This document shows positions 1 to 12,477 of a DNA stretch of 64,000 bases, one piece after another. Positions within the stretch are counted from its first letter, which is position 1. Each line of letters starts with the position of its first letter. A program made the position numbers and the translations under genes. The notes under the pieces were generated by a model. It was given only the letters and a program-made list of their open reading frames with translations, was not told where the DNA came from and made no database searches. Source of the stretch: Hirundichthys speculiger (taxonomy: Eukaryota > Chordata > Actinopteri > Beloniformes > Exocoetidae); the NCBI GenBank assembly GCA_018398805.1, contig JAGFBZ010001271.1, positions 1 to 64,000 of the forward strand. Reading direction: 5' to 3'.

Positions 1-1232
<1,232 letters not shown>

Positions 1233-1280
1233 TAAAACCTGCAGGACACCGGCCCTTGAGGACCGACTTTGGCCACCCCA
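1233..1280 (+). mobile_element. 3' remnant of a hAT MITE (CAGGGG...GGTCCTC family)
   Basis: The segment carries the AAAACCTGCAGGACACCGG end and the GAGGACC...CCACCCC terminus. The same terminus closes the copies at 23993-24191 and 29912-30312. The left part of this copy was separated by the Tc1 insertion. The final TG of the usual CCCCTG end is degraded. Confidence 0.7.
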
Positions 1281-1282
1281 AT

Positions 1283-1370
1283 ATAGCGGGTAGCGCAGGT
1301 GGGATAGCATGTATAGCAAAAGTGGAAGATTGCGTTCTTTTCGGGGGAACGCCTTCCCGCTACCCGCTAT
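1283..1370. repeat. 13-bp perfect inverted repeat with 62-bp spacer
   Basis: ATAGCGGGTAGCG at 1283-1295 is the exact reverse complement of CGCTACCCGCTAT at 1358-1370, and a further AATAGCGGCTATAG follows at about 1375-1388. It is probably the end of a small inverted-repeat element. No target duplication was identified. Confidence 0.5.
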
Positions 1371-1380
1371 CCTAAATAGC

Positions 1381-1682
1381 GGCTATAGCAGATCTGGCTG
1401 AAGATCGGGCCCTTGTGTTAAAACAACAGCAAGCAAACTGGTAAAACTTCTGCTTTTATAAAGGGCACTCTCACTTGCTGATGACCAGTAAATTAAGTGC
1501 AGTATTTGGCAATTGTGTTGTCTGCATTATTGAAGTGTTTATTAACACAGTGCTAAAGAAGAAAGGCTCCAATAATGACGCCTCAACAGTCTTGCTCTTT
1601 CTTTATCATTGCTTGCTGAAGTCCTGGACAGTCACATGCCACCACACCAGCATCGCTGATGAGGAAATACTCAAACAGTTTG
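1381..1682. other. no gene or repeat recognised
   Basis: AT-rich sequence with only short chance ORFs. No splice-flanked exon, TIR or tail was seen. Confidence 0.5.
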
Positions 1683-1857
1683 GAAATGAGTGTGTTTCAT
1701 GGGCTGCCCGCCCCAACCACCGTGCCACCATGTACAGAGGCCCTTTGCTGCGTGTCTTCCCCGTTCTCTCTGCCCAGTTTCCTGTCTGTCCTTCACTATC
1801 AAATAAAGGCCACCAGCGCCAAAAAATAAAAAAAAAATAAAAGAAATGAGTGTGTTT
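1683..1857 (+). mobile_element. short retroposed insert with A-rich tail and 15-bp TSD
   Basis: GAAATGAGTGTGTTT occurs at 1683-1697 and again at 1843-1857. Between the two copies, 1698-1842 ends in an AATAAA signal (near 1801) and an A-rich tail. A long direct target repeat plus A-tail is the signature of target-primed reverse transcription. The CCTTTGCTGC...TTTCCTGTCTGTC body resembles a 3' UTR shared by fish LINE/SINE families. I cannot tell a SINE from a truncated LINE or a processed transcript. Confidence 0.75.
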
Positions 1858-2699
1858 AGTAATCTAGCCAGGTGCTCCAGGGCTCTCGCTTGACTAACAG
1901 AATAAATGAATGTGTGGTGGACCCAGACCCTGTCTCGGTAAATCTGACTGGAGAAAGAGCCCACGGAAAGAGGGATATGTAAAAATATTGCTGTTACACG
2001 GCATTTTTTTGTTTTTTTTGGTTTGCGAGGCGCACGTTTGATCTTCAGTGGCCTCCCCTGATCTGAATTTACTAAAACACCTATAGCATGTGGTTAAACA
2101 GGAGACCGGCAGCAGAAAGGTTAACAGGAACAAAGATAAGCAGGGAAGAAGATGCAGATCTGCCCAGATTTAAACTTGCAACACATGCCGTCTGTGTTTC
2201 AGTCTTTACTTTGATTATTTTGAAGAGATCCCATTTGTGTGGTCCTCATGTAGGAGACAGGAGGCGGATCAGACTGAAACAGTGGCAACAGGACCAGGAT
2301 ACCTCATCCATCTGGAAACGGAGATGATGTAACGAGCAGAAGAGTAACGGAGAGTTTGATCAGGACTTATGCAACCCGTACAGCTTCATTTACATCTCAC
2401 TCTTGTTTTGTTTTGTTTTTTATTTCTGTTTTAAACTTCTTGCGTGTCAGACTTCTGCTAACTTATGTAATCTTTGTCTCCATTGCATCAAAGCACAGAA
2501 AGTTTTCTTTCTTTTTTTTTTTTTTCCTTCTTCTGGATAAACACCTGAAACCACTTGGAGATCACAGCCTTCGGTGGGATTCCCCTGGCTGGAGCACTTT
2601 ATGAGTAGAGCAGATGTTCTTCTTTTTGTTAAGCTTTTCTGCTTGATCAAACAGGATAATTTCTTTTAATGTTTTGTCGTGTCACACGACAAATCACAG
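1858..2699. other. no gene recognised; one short palindrome
   Basis: Only chance ORFs. A 21-bp palindrome-like stretch (TTTGTCGTGT, one base, ACACGACAAA) lies at 2673-2693, just before the exon-like segment at 2700. Confidence 0.45.
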
Positions 2700-2772
2700 T
2701 GAGCTGAACATGGAGCACAAATTAAGTTTGACTGAGCGGATCTTAAAAGCCATGGCAGCCAGCCCCCCTCAG
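2700..2772 (+). other. weak candidate host exon
   Basis: The segment follows an AG acceptor (AAATCACAG, with a T-rich stretch upstream) and ends CAG before GTCAGT, a plausible donor. Read with phase 1 it is open for 24 codons, including MEHKLSLTERILKAMAASPP. It lies in sequence with no visible repeat. Twenty-four open codons are easily obtained by chance, the acceptor is mediocre and I do not recognise the peptide. Confidence 0.2.
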
Positions 2773-3360
2773 GTCAGTACTGAGCCCTGGATCTGATCTG
2801 TCAGCACACGCTCAGCAGAGGCGTCTGACATTTGATCTGCTCCCATAGCAACTGCATATTCAGGCGTATGGAGGCGTGTTGGGAGGATCTGGGATACTCC
2901 TGTGAGTATTTGTGTGCGCGCGTATGGACCAAGTGTGGCATCGGGAGCAAGGTGTTGGGGGTATGTGATGAATTTATTACCAATTGTGCGGAGCACTTAC
3001 ATTCACACCCACCCCACACAGCCAGGCTTCAGAGCCATTACTCTGACTTATACTCAGCTCTGACACTAACAGTAATCACCATTATCCAGGTTTAACCCAC
3101 CCTGAACCCTAAACTTTAAGCGAGACTCCAGAACTCAAAATAATTTCTGTTCTGGTGTCTTGGTTTTCTCCTCAGAGCGAAGCAGAACCCCCCCACAGTG
3201 TGACTGTGAGAGCAGATGGAGGTCCCCACAACTTGAGCAATAAATCAATAAATACACACACAATGTCTCCTGCAGGTGCTGAAAGTGTGTGTGCTCACTG
3301 CAGTCTGACAGAGACGTGACAGGTACACTTTTATCTCCTGTCCCCAACTAACCTCACTGA
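2773..3360. other. no gene recognised
   Basis: Unique-looking sequence with chance ORFs only. Confidence 0.4.
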
Positions 3361-3409
3361 CAAACACACACACACACACACACACACACCTACACACACA
3401 CACACAAAA
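3361..3409. repeat. (CA)n microsatellite
   Basis: An uninterrupted CA run, a CT break, then further CA units. It produces a spurious Cys/Val-rich ORF on the minus strand. Confidence 0.95.
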
Positions 3410-4654
3410 CCAGGCCCTGAAGGACAGAAGCATAGCTCCCATCCCAACTTATAAAATTACAGCTGACTTCAGTGGGAGGAAATGATAGAAATATAAAAAA
3501 AATATATTGGGAAAATGTGATACACTTCCTCACAGTTGATTATGGATTTTTTTAAAATAATTTGGTTCTATAACTGAAGTAAAATCTATAGTTTTAATTA
3601 AATGAATACCACAGTTTCTGCTAACTGCTTGAGTGCATCTGCCTGCACATGTGGTTCATGACGAACAGGATCTGGATCTTAATATGCACAGGTCAAAAGT
3701 CTGGAAGCACCCGTTCAATCAAACTGGGTTGATGTTTCTAAACGTTTGCTTTTTTTCTGTGTGATCTATAATGCTCCCTTCTCAGCCATCCATGGTGGGT
3801 ATTTTCCCCTGAAGCTCAGGTCCTCTATCAGAGGCGGAGTATCTTCATTGTGATCCTTTAAACAGAGAGGTCTGCTGGAGCCGTTCTCCCAGTCTGGGCC
3901 TCACAAACCCAACTGCTTCAGTAGCAGCTGGCCAGAACCGCTGTCTTAACTTTCCACATCTCTTCCAGTTTTCCTTTCAACCCTTGATATTTTTTCAAAC
4001 CTATTGTGTTCCTTCTTTTGTTGTGGTTACCTTCTTCTAGAGTTCGTTGACCATCACTGTGTCAAATCCATACTTGCACTGAATTTTCACAGAAAACCTA
4101 AGCTATATTTCTTAATGATGAAAAAAAAACCTCCGATGTGAAATGAGGATATTTCCATTAATGCTCTTGTTATGCAACAAACTCAGCTTTTCTCCCGTTG
4201 TGGTAAGACTTCAGAAGAATAATAGCAGTGGATGTCCAGTACCTTTAGTTTTGTTTGCGGTGGCTTTTGTGGTGAGCGTGTGGGGGTTATGTGATTATAA
4301 AATAACACAGCTGTGTATTGAGGAGGGTTAGTGGGGGCTCGGCAGCTGTGTGATGGGGCTGTGACATCATGCCCGAGTGAGCCATTACGACAGAAAAATG
4401 TCACGTGACCTGTAGGTGTGAAACAAAAAGTGCTTCCTCTGCTGTTTTGGTAAATATTCCTTTTTTGAATCATTAGAAAAAACATCTAATGCGAGCGTGC
4501 ATTTCTATCAGGCATGTTTTCTATTAAAAATTTCAATTTGCACAATTTCACGGGTTGTGAAAACACACCTATGAGGTAAATCAAAGATGCTACAGCAACG
4601 GGGGAACTGGGACAAAGATCAGGGAGGGATATATCATCATCCCCTATCCAGATT
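3410..4654. other. no gene; possible decayed repeat near 3690-4000
   Basis: Around 3690 the text GTCAAAAGTCTGGAAGCACC resembles the start of a common fish DNA repeat family, and 3780-3970 reads like its diverged body. No matching terminus or TSD was found. The remainder is unrecognised. Confidence 0.3.
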
Positions 4655-5015
4655 GGCTGGTCGAGATATTTCAAAAACTGCTGACATACAGGGAGTTTTC
4701 AAACACAACCATCTCTGGGAGTGAAAATGCTCTTCCGAAAAATGCTCTGTTGATGTCAGAGGTTGAGAGAGAACGAGCGGAGCATTTTCAAGGAGATAGA
4801 AAAGCAGCAATCACTCAAACGAGCTCTCGGTGCAACTAAGGTATGCAGCGAACCATCTCTGAATGCACGGCACATTAGAAGATGGGCAGATGGGCTTCTG
4901 CTGCAGAACCACACCAGCTGCCACCCCTGCCAGCTAAGAACAGGAAAGTGAAGCAGAAGCTCACCAAGATTGGACAATGGATGACTTGCAAAACTGTGCC
5001 TGGTCCCAATATCTG
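4655..5015 (+). pseudogene. decayed Tc1-type transposase fragment
   Basis: The DNA (AACTGCTGACATACAGGGAG, then AGGTTGAGAGAGAACGAGCG, then CAGCTAAGAACAGGAAAGTG, then CTCACCAAGATTGGACAATG) follows the order of segments in a widespread fish Tc1-like transposase. That order is the HTH region, the DERGQRR-like block, the SAKNRKLRL block and the HQNW block. Stops and indels interrupt every frame. Assignment rests on remembered family sequence, so it is moderate; no TIR was found on either side. Confidence 0.5.
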
Positions 5016-5929
5016 CCGTTAAATTCACATAGCAGAGTCTGAATGTGATATCAGTAACATAATAATAAAGGTTCATCCTGTCTAGTCTCAGTTGTTCAAG
5101 CTACTGGTTGCTGTTACGTCTCTGGTGAGTCAACTCACTCATGCTTGAGATGTAATCTGTGGGTTTAGTAGTCACACACAAACACACACATATGTCGAAA
5201 CTGACAAAATACATCACAACTAGTTTGTAATAAACACGTCAGCTAAACAGAAAGAACATCAATTTCTCTTCTCTCTTCTCAAGCACATCAAAATTGTTGC
5301 TTTATCTCATCGTCTCTCTTTCTTTCTCTCTCACACGTGCATGGAGGGACTCTTCACTCATCAAAGTTCTCATAAATACTTCATCAGAAAAAAACCCTTG
5401 AACACGTGTTCCACCTAAACAAATGCGGAACTTTGCCGCAGGCGGAAACCTTGCGTCATGATGCAAGTGAAGTTATCGTGTGAGACAGCGCGTGAGTGAA
5501 TGCATACCATTCTGATGCACTCGAGGTGAAATATAACATTTCATGTTGTTAGATCACCGTGATTGTCATGAATGTTTTATTCTTCATGAGCTGTGTGTAT
5601 CATTTCACTGCGTGTGTTTCATTTTTGTCAACATGCAGTGAGTTAACGTGGATTGTACAAAGAAGATGTGCTGCATCACAAATACGTTCTGTGTGTTTTA
5701 CTCTGAGGTTGTTGTTTCGGTTTATTTCTCTGTTTTTCTCCAAGATGAAAAAAAAATATATAAAAATAAAGGACAGACTTTATGAACTGCTTAATTTTTG
5801 TCTCCAATCTGGCTCTCAATCAAGATTTTTTATTTTTTTCAGACAGTCTTGGCGGAGGACTGTAGTCTTGGACTGCTGATTGCTTATTCATTTTAAATGT
5901 CATCCATAAATGTATCATTGTTTCTCACT
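5016..5929. other. no gene recognised; CT-rich tract
   Basis: Contains a pyrimidine-rich stretch at about 5262-5332 and AT-rich unique sequence. The 5559-5879 ORF has no family resemblance and low coding character. Confidence 0.4.
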
Positions 5930-5937
5930 ATTTTTAT

Positions 5938-7177
5938 TAGGGATGTCCCGATCCCGATCCCCTGATCGGATCGGCCTTCGATCTTAAAAATTTAAGGTGG
6001 ATCGGATCGGCCGATCAACCTTATTATAACACGCCGATCTTTTTTTCACTATTTTTTTCCTCAAAAAGTGATCCTGATTAACACAAATTAATAAAGTAAT
6101 CATATTACACAAACAAAAATATTTTTTAAACTATATACATTTAATAATTTGCACTGAAATGAAGTTTCCCAGCAGCGCTGTCTTGTATCCACCTTAAAAG
6201 TTTTAAGACCGGCGGCGTCAGGCTAAACTTTAGCAAAAATGTCAGCAGTGTGGCAGCGCTATAAAATTACAAAGACCGACGCTTCAACTGCGACTTGCAA
6301 CGTGTGGAAGGCTGATATATCATGATGGGTAAGTAAGAAGAGAGTTTACAACACCACCAATTTAATCAGACATTTAAAAAAGCACGCAGCACCGATCACG
6401 CAGCCTTCTGTCAGGTGCCGTGGTGCCGACGGCTGCAGCTTTGGTGCTGTCGGCTGCGGTCACTGTTCTGCCGACGGCAGCGGCTTCAGCAGCAAACGCT
6501 CTGTGAAACTTTTAAAAGAAAGACAAACTCCTGAAATACTCGGAGAAATACAGAAAAATCACCGAGCTAATCGTGGAATGTATTACCGAGGACACGGAGT
6601 TTGTGGAATACAAGGCATTTAACCGGCTCATTAATTACCTTGAGCCTCGTTCCCGTCATTACATGAACGACAAAGGACACAAAGGTGCGCGAACATGTGC
6701 AGCGGGTCTTGAAAGAAATTAAGTTAATATTTTATGTTATTTTTATTCTGATGTGATTTCATTGATTGCAAAGACTTCTGCTAGTGTTTTCATTGCCTTA
6801 AACTGCTAGCCAAGTTCACCTGCTGCTATTTAAATGGAAGTGCTATGTTCTTTAGTACTGAGACTGTTGAACAGTCACTGTTCTGTAACTAAATGTGTTT
6901 TATAATAATTCTCCCAAACAAAAAAGAAAGAAAGAAGAGTGTTTAAATAAGTTATTGTTTATTTTATGAGATGATAAAAGCTATTAATCTCAGCTTGGAT
7001 GCAGGCCTATTTATTAATGTACACAGGAAATAAAATGCATAGGAAATTAAACTCTGTTTGCCCACTCAAAAAAAGTGAATTCGGATCGGAAAAAATCAGA
7101 AAGAAATCGGCCGATCATCAAAATTAAAAGATCGGAATCGGATCGGGACCCAAAAAAACGTGATCGGGACATCCCTA
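5938..7177 (+). mobile_element. hAT-superfamily transposon relic, ZBED type
   Basis: The element begins TAGGGATGTCCCGATC and ends GATCGGGACATCCCTA, with further GATCGG repeats inside both ends. It is flanked by a perfect 8-bp duplication ATTTTTAT at 5930-5937 and 7178-7185, the hAT signature. At 1240 bp it is an internally deleted derivative of a larger autonomous element. Only the N-terminal part of the transposase survives inside. Confidence 0.9.
6239..6660 (+). pseudogene. hAT transposase N-terminal relic with BED zinc finger
   Basis: Reading from the ATG at 6239, the frame gives VWQRYKITKTDASTATCNVW, an in-frame TGA at about 6332, then VYNTTNLIRHLKKHAAPI. This is the tail of a BED finger with its HxxxxH pair. 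Further on, about 6550-6650, another open segment (ITELIVECITEDTEFVEYKA, then FNRLINYLEPRSRHY) matches the conserved region after the finger in ZBED-like hAT transposases. The second Cys of the CxxC pair is not visible, and the catalytic core and hATC dimerisation domain are absent. Confidence 0.75.
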
Positions 7178-7185
7178 ATTTTTAT

Positions 7186-7602
7186 CACTGACAACAATCA
7201 CATTCTTAATGATCACATCTAGATTTTGTGCTCACCACATCACGCATCTTTGTTTTGCTCCCTTTTCTTACAGCTTCAGTTTTTTTCTCAGTTTTTTATT
7301 GTGCTTACGCTCATTCCATTTTTCATACATGCATGTATACACATGTATGTATCTACGTGCTCTATCACATAAAATGATTGTTTTTTTCATTAATAAAAAA
7401 TTGACTTCACACTTACCAAATCAATAATAGAAAAAGACTTATTAAAGCCTGCTGCCACTGAAGTGTTTAAAAGGGAGCTGACACGATGATGTCATCTCAA
7501 CCATCCAATCAGGTGCCTAGTCTAGATTGTGCATGAATCACAATTACTGACGTACACTGACACTTTATATTACACATATTGCATTAATGGTCTCATTTTT
7601 CT
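7186..7602. other. no gene recognised
   Basis: T-rich unique sequence with a chance ORF. Confidence 0.4.
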
Positions 7603-7790
7603 GGCAGCTGTGGCTCAGGAGGTAGAGCAGCGGTCCGCCGATTGGAAAAATCGGTGAGTCGATTCCAGTCTCTGACGGGGAAAAAAGCATCGTGCAGACT
7701 CTGTGTCTCTGTTGCCAAATCTCTGTGGCTCTCAGCAGATTAAGAGCATGTTACATGAATGTGATTGGGTTTGAGTGGTCCAAAAGAGCA
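7603..7790 (+). mobile_element. tRNA-derived SINE
   Basis: The head GCAGCTGTGGCTCAGGAGG resembles a pol III A box, and GAGTCGATTCC at about 7657-7667 is a B box. The spacing is tRNA-like but there is no cloverleaf acceptor pairing. The downstream TGAATGTGATTGGGTTTGAG (about 7757-7776) resembles the body of a common fish SINE. The 3' end is approximate. Confidence 0.65.
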
Positions 7791-8490
7791 GAAAAGACCT
7801 CACGTTGACCCCACCATGGAGTCAGCATCATATGGGCTCACTTCCATGTATTCCTCATGGACACGCAGAAAGTCTGCGTGACATAAACCAGAGTTTGAGT
7901 CAAATTATTTTCTGTGCAATGCACTTCAATAATGTTGGGTTTTACTAAAGCGGGTCTTTGTGTTTCTGTTTAATGTAGATATGATCACAAGAACAAACTA
8001 ACTGTGTGGATGGTTTTGAGGGGAATCTTTTATAGGGTTAAAAGTCAGTATGTTGTTTCTGCAAATATGCATCAAAGTTAATAACACTATCGACGAGGTG
8101 TCTTTACTCCAGAACATAATCATTTCCAAACACATGATAAGAGTCAAGAGTTTCCCGAGGTTTAATCTGCAGAATTTGGTGTGAATATTTAGGAACTGCT
8201 CAAACTGACTAAAGATAGAGATTTTACATGAACTTTAGATTTTATGTGAGAAAAGGTAATTTCTTCTTACTTCTATTATCATTGCTTAATGGCAAAATCA
8301 TTGACAAATTCAAACAGTTTTGGTGCCTGCACATTAAAAAGTAGCAACTTATGTAGGTGTTGATGTTGCAAACAATGTTTTTATTCCACTGAATGTGGTC
8401 TTTTAACTCAGTGATTCAAACCAGGGAACTCCACGTTTCCCCTGCAACCAGGAATTATGGGTAATCACTAAGAAATGCTGGAGACTCTTT
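7791..8490. other. no gene recognised
   Basis: AT-rich sequence without recognised features. Confidence 0.4.
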
Positions 8491-8640
8491 CCATCCATCT
8501 GTTTTCTATACCCGCATATTCTTATTTAGGGTCACAGGGATCTGGTGGAACCTCGGGCACAACCTGGACAAGTCCCCAGTCCACTGCAGGGTCACATCTA
8601 GACAACCAACCACACACTCACACCAGCAATTTACCTTCAC
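8491..8640 (-). mobile_element. LINE 3' end (L2-like), inverted
   Basis: CCATCCATCTGTTTTCTATA followed by CCCGCATATTC, GGGTCACAGGGATCTG and CTGGACAAGTCCCCAGTCCA is the reverse complement of the conserved 3' terminus of a fish LINE that normally ends in GGATG repeats. A plus-strand copy of the same tail lies at 58590-58865. It is severely 5' truncated. The chance ORF across it is not a gene. Confidence 0.65.
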
Positions 8641-8891
8641 CAATGAATCTGATGTGGATCTGTTTAGACTGCGGGACATTTAATTCAAACCTTCTTGCTG
8701 TGGAACAACAGTGCTGGTTACTTGAACCTTCATCCTGGAACCTTTTGTACAATCATGAAAATTGATGAAGGGAAAAAAACAAACATGAAATACTCTGAAT
8801 TCAGCCTTGTGAAACGTATAATCAGTGAAATCTTGCAGCCGTGCAGTATTCATTGGCAGATTACATTCTGCCTGAAAACTCTCTAGACAAC

Positions 8892-8958
8892 CAGTCTAAA
8901 GCGCTGAGGGTGATTACGCGGCCATGTTTCGAACCCCCGGCAGGTCTGTCTTTGTTAG
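8892..8958 (+). repeat. possible tRNA-like relic
   Basis: CCAGTCTAAAGCGCTG (about 8891-8906) and TTTCGAACCCCCGG (about 8927-8940) resemble the D-arm/anticodon and T-arm of a Leu/Ser-type tRNA. Acceptor and anticodon stems do not pair, so it is at best a SINE head or tRNA pseudogene. Confidence 0.2.
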
Positions 8959-9208
8959 CTATCGGTCCTCTGGGGGTTAATGACCTAGAATCCGTCATCG
9001 TCTAATCCCTGTTGAGATGAAAAGAGACATTGTTTACATACATCAGCCTTCAAAGAGGAAGGCGCCCAAATTAGGAGGAGCAAGTCAAACAATATGCAAA
9101 TGAGGCAGCTGAATCGGGTGAATGGATAATTCGCAACTGGAGGCACGCATGCCGTCAGCCTCCTTGCCTCCGCCTTCATCTCCCGGTTTTGTCCTGTTGG
9201 TGAGAATG

Positions 9209-9229
9209 GGGGGGGGGGGGGGGGGGGCA
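9209..9229. repeat. poly-G tract
   Basis: About 20 consecutive G residues. They create spurious Gly-rich and Pro-rich ORFs on both strands. Confidence 0.9.
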
Positions 9230-10034
9230 TGTAGGGGCAGGTGCTGTCTTCCCAGCCTGCAGAGCTCCTCCATTGTGGTTATTTTTAAAAGGGGACAGCT
9301 GTAGTGTCTTGCGCCGCCCCCCTCAGTGACTGTCGTGTGTGTTGGCATGTGTGCATCTGGATGTTTTTTAGAGCGTGTGCTCTGTTGTGTGCTTTGTTTC
9401 AACGGGCCCTTCAGGAACTGTGCTACCATCGTCCCGCCCCTCTGTGGTACCATCGTCCCGCCCCTCAGCTGCTTTGCTGGTATTCTGCTTCCTCCATCTG
9501 GAATAATTGATTATTTTCTCACTTCTCTCCTTGCTGTCACGTCCGCCTCTTCTTTCGAGGAATTTTTTTTTACACGTAACCACCGTTTCATTCTTGTTCC
9601 TCACAACCACCTTCTTTACATGTTTTTGCATATTACGAACCTGCACAAGTAGGTTTGGAGTATCTGTTTAGGGTTGGTTTTATGGCAAGTCAAGCTGAAA
9701 ATAACATTCTTCAATGACCATAAACCAATTTCAAATTTTAATATTTCCATAAAATTTCCAAATGTACAAATATACATTTTGAACGAGGAGCTGTCAACTA
9801 ATCAACACAAAAATATTGAACGGTATTGCTTCTCCGCTTGATGTACCACACCAATTAGTCCATCCTTTCTGCCCACTTTCACCCTGCTGTTTTTAAGAGA
9901 GGCAATTTAAGAAGCATCTCCAGTGTGCAGACTGTTGAAAATCTGTCCTTTGTCTCCTTCCAGAGTCCAGAAACCTGCATTTGCCAAGTTTTTATGGAGT
10001 TGTGGAGGAGCCAAATGCAGGGGCGACTGAGGCA
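9230..10034. other. no gene recognised
   Basis: Overlapping chance ORFs on both strands at 9304-9652, none resembling a known family. A short CATCGTCCCGCCCCTC unit is repeated in tandem at about 9427-9468. Confidence 0.4.
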
Positions 10035-10951
10035 CACTGCAAAAAAGGAATTTTAAGAAAGTAAAAAAAAAAGCCTTGTATCAAGGAAATAAGTCTTATT
10101 TTTGTTCCAAAAAGAAAATTAATCTTGTCAAGCATGTTTTGCATTTGAAAAATAATCTCATTTTTAGAAAGTACATCTTACATTTTCTTGATAAGAAGTA
10201 TCAGCTAATTTTGAGCTAGAATGAACCAGAAACAGAGTATGAAAATGTTTTACAACTAAACTCAGTGAAGGATCAAGATTATTTGCCTTATTTTAAGAGT
10301 AAGACCAACTGTACAGTTTCTCAATTTAAGAATACCATGAACAAAGGACAATTACAGGTTTTCTTTATTTTTATTGCCGTCCATCTGAACCAGGCAGAAA
10401 CATGTTTCATATCTCAGATGACAGCAGGCTGGTCTATATAACATAAAACAATTAAACATGCTGGATGAAAACTGCATGGCTCACAAACAAAACAAAATGA
10501 CCAAAATGAAATGAGCCTTGACTCATTCTGAATCACAATGTACTTCATAGGAAAGGGGGCAGAGAGAAATGTGGTTTAAGCAGGAGGATCCTGCAGTATC
10601 AGCAATAGACTGCAAATTGATTGCTGATCTGCGGTATTATCAATCAGATTAAACTTATTTCAATACATGATGAGAAGAGGGTGGTGTGGCTTAGTGGTTA
10701 GCACTGTTGCTTCATAACTAGAAGGTTGCCTGGTTTGAGCCTTGGCAGGGGTCATGAATTTAAGATTTTCTTTCCAGTTTTAAGCCCTATTTTAGTTGTT
10801 CAGAGGCAAGAACTTTATGCTTATTTTAAGATTTCTGGTCAAATAAAAAAAAGCTTACCCCATTGGCGGATTTTTTTTGCTTGATACAAGATAAATTTCA
10901 TTGGATTTAAGAATATTTTGCTTCTTTCTAGTAGGGCTATTTTTTGCAGTG
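10035..10951. mobile_element. non-autonomous DNA transposon with CACTGCAAAAAA ends
   Basis: CACTGCAAAAAA at 10035-10046 is repeated inverted at 10940-10951. Subterminal CTTGTATCAAG also pairs with CTTGATACAAG. The CACTG terminus suggests a CACTA/Chapaev-type element, but the target duplication is not clear and no transposase is present. A SINE head lies inside at 10681-10750. Confidence 0.7.
10681..10750 (+). mobile_element. tRNA-like SINE head inside the CACTG element
   Basis: GTGGCTTAGTGGTTAGCACT is an A-box-like SINE head and TGGTTTGAGCC a B-box-like motif. The stretch resembles the common fish GGTGGTGCAGTGGTTAGCACT-type SINE. Its 3' limit is unclear. Confidence 0.6.
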
Positions 10952-11782
10952 CAGGGGTGATGCTGCATGGAAGTCCCTTATTAGAAGAATCGATAACACT
11001 GCTGAGACGGGGTATCCTTTAAAAAACCAGGCCTCCAGGCAACAGGAGGCCTGAACAGTGGTGGCGTCCACCTGCCTCACCTTTCTGCCCTGATAACATA
11101 ATCAGCTCAGAGCTGAAAAACACAGAGCTTTTAGAAAAATTGTTTCAAATTTGAACGGTTAGCCAAGGAGACGACCACTATGGGAAAGTGTGTGTAATAA
11201 ATTGATTGCCTTAAAGGACACACGCTTTTAGGCCTTTTCTTTTTTTTTCCCCCTTTGAGTGATTTTATGGGAGTTAACTGGTCAGCAAGCCAGCAAAATA
11301 CAGAGTTGACATCTTGGCTCCAAGTCAAAAGCCTATAAGGTTTCTAATTCTATTCAGGTTTTTACTTTGAGGCGCAGTCAAAGAGGCAGAGGAGCATGTC
11401 AGAGCACAAAGTTTATACATTTGTAAGTGATGGCACTGGAAAGTGACCACATGATTTACTGAATGGAAAATGTGTTGCATGTGTGCACATGATGGACCAG
11501 TGGCTGGACTTCAGTGATGTCTATATTATGAACATTAGCACACATCCAGGCGCTGCACACACTGCTGATGCTGCTGATTGACATGTGTTTAATTTAATTG
11601 AATAATCCTCTATTAATCCTCCCCCCAAGGGAAATTATATTGTTTCAGTGTAAATTAAAATAAACATGAGTTGAGGGACAGTTTCATAGTAGGTGTGGTT
11701 GAAATCTCTAGAGTTGATCATAAACGCATTAGAGGGTTGAACTTGGGGCTGCTGCAGGAGGACGGTCGCCCCTGTACATGAG
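10952..11782. other. no gene recognised
   Basis: Unique AT-rich sequence up to the hAT target duplication. Confidence 0.4.
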
Positions 11783-12477
11783 CTTAAACCCAGTGTTGGG
11801 GTAGTTACTCAAAAAAAGTAATCCATTACACATTACTAGTTACTTTTAAAAAAAGTAATCCCTTACTTTACTTAGTTACTCGCTGCTGAAAGTAACTAGT
11901 TACATTACTAGTTACACTACTTTTGGATTACTCCGCAATATCACCTGAGCTGCACCTAACTTGATTGCCAATGAACAACATATAGTTAGAACTTTATTAC
12001 TGCAGTGCCCAGATCAGCACAAATGTGTATTCTAATGAGGAGGACATACACAAGATCTCTTTTATGCACTTTAATGCAACAAAGCTGGAAAAAATGACAG
12101 GAACATTTGCCAAAAAAGGCTACAAGACTTGCTGTATGCAAAATGTTTCAAAATAAAATTGGGATTAAAGCTTTCACTCTAATCTTAATTCACTCAGTAA
12201 ATGTCTGTTTATACTTCCATGACGTAAGCATCAGCAAACTGAATTTCTTTACAACATAACTTAAGTCGTCCTTCCAACCACCCAGTACAAACAAAGTTTG
12301 TTTAAATTATATGATTAAATAAAATAAGACAATGGCTCTCATCACAATATCAGACAATGAATGAGACTTCAAAGGAAAATAACTTAACACTACATATGAA
12401 ATGTAATTTGTAATTATGTGAACTATAGCTTTACAGTAGATTTTTTCTTCATCCTACTCGACATTCTCATCAAAGAA

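Noticed and set aside
3135..3442. Cys/Val-rich ORFs
   Set aside because: CA microsatellite translation.
7603..7680. Possible functional tRNA gene
   Set aside because: A and B boxes are present but the acceptor and anticodon stems do not pair; a SINE explains it.
9085..9453. Pro-rich and Gly-rich ORFs on both strands
   Set aside because: They depend on the poly-G tract.
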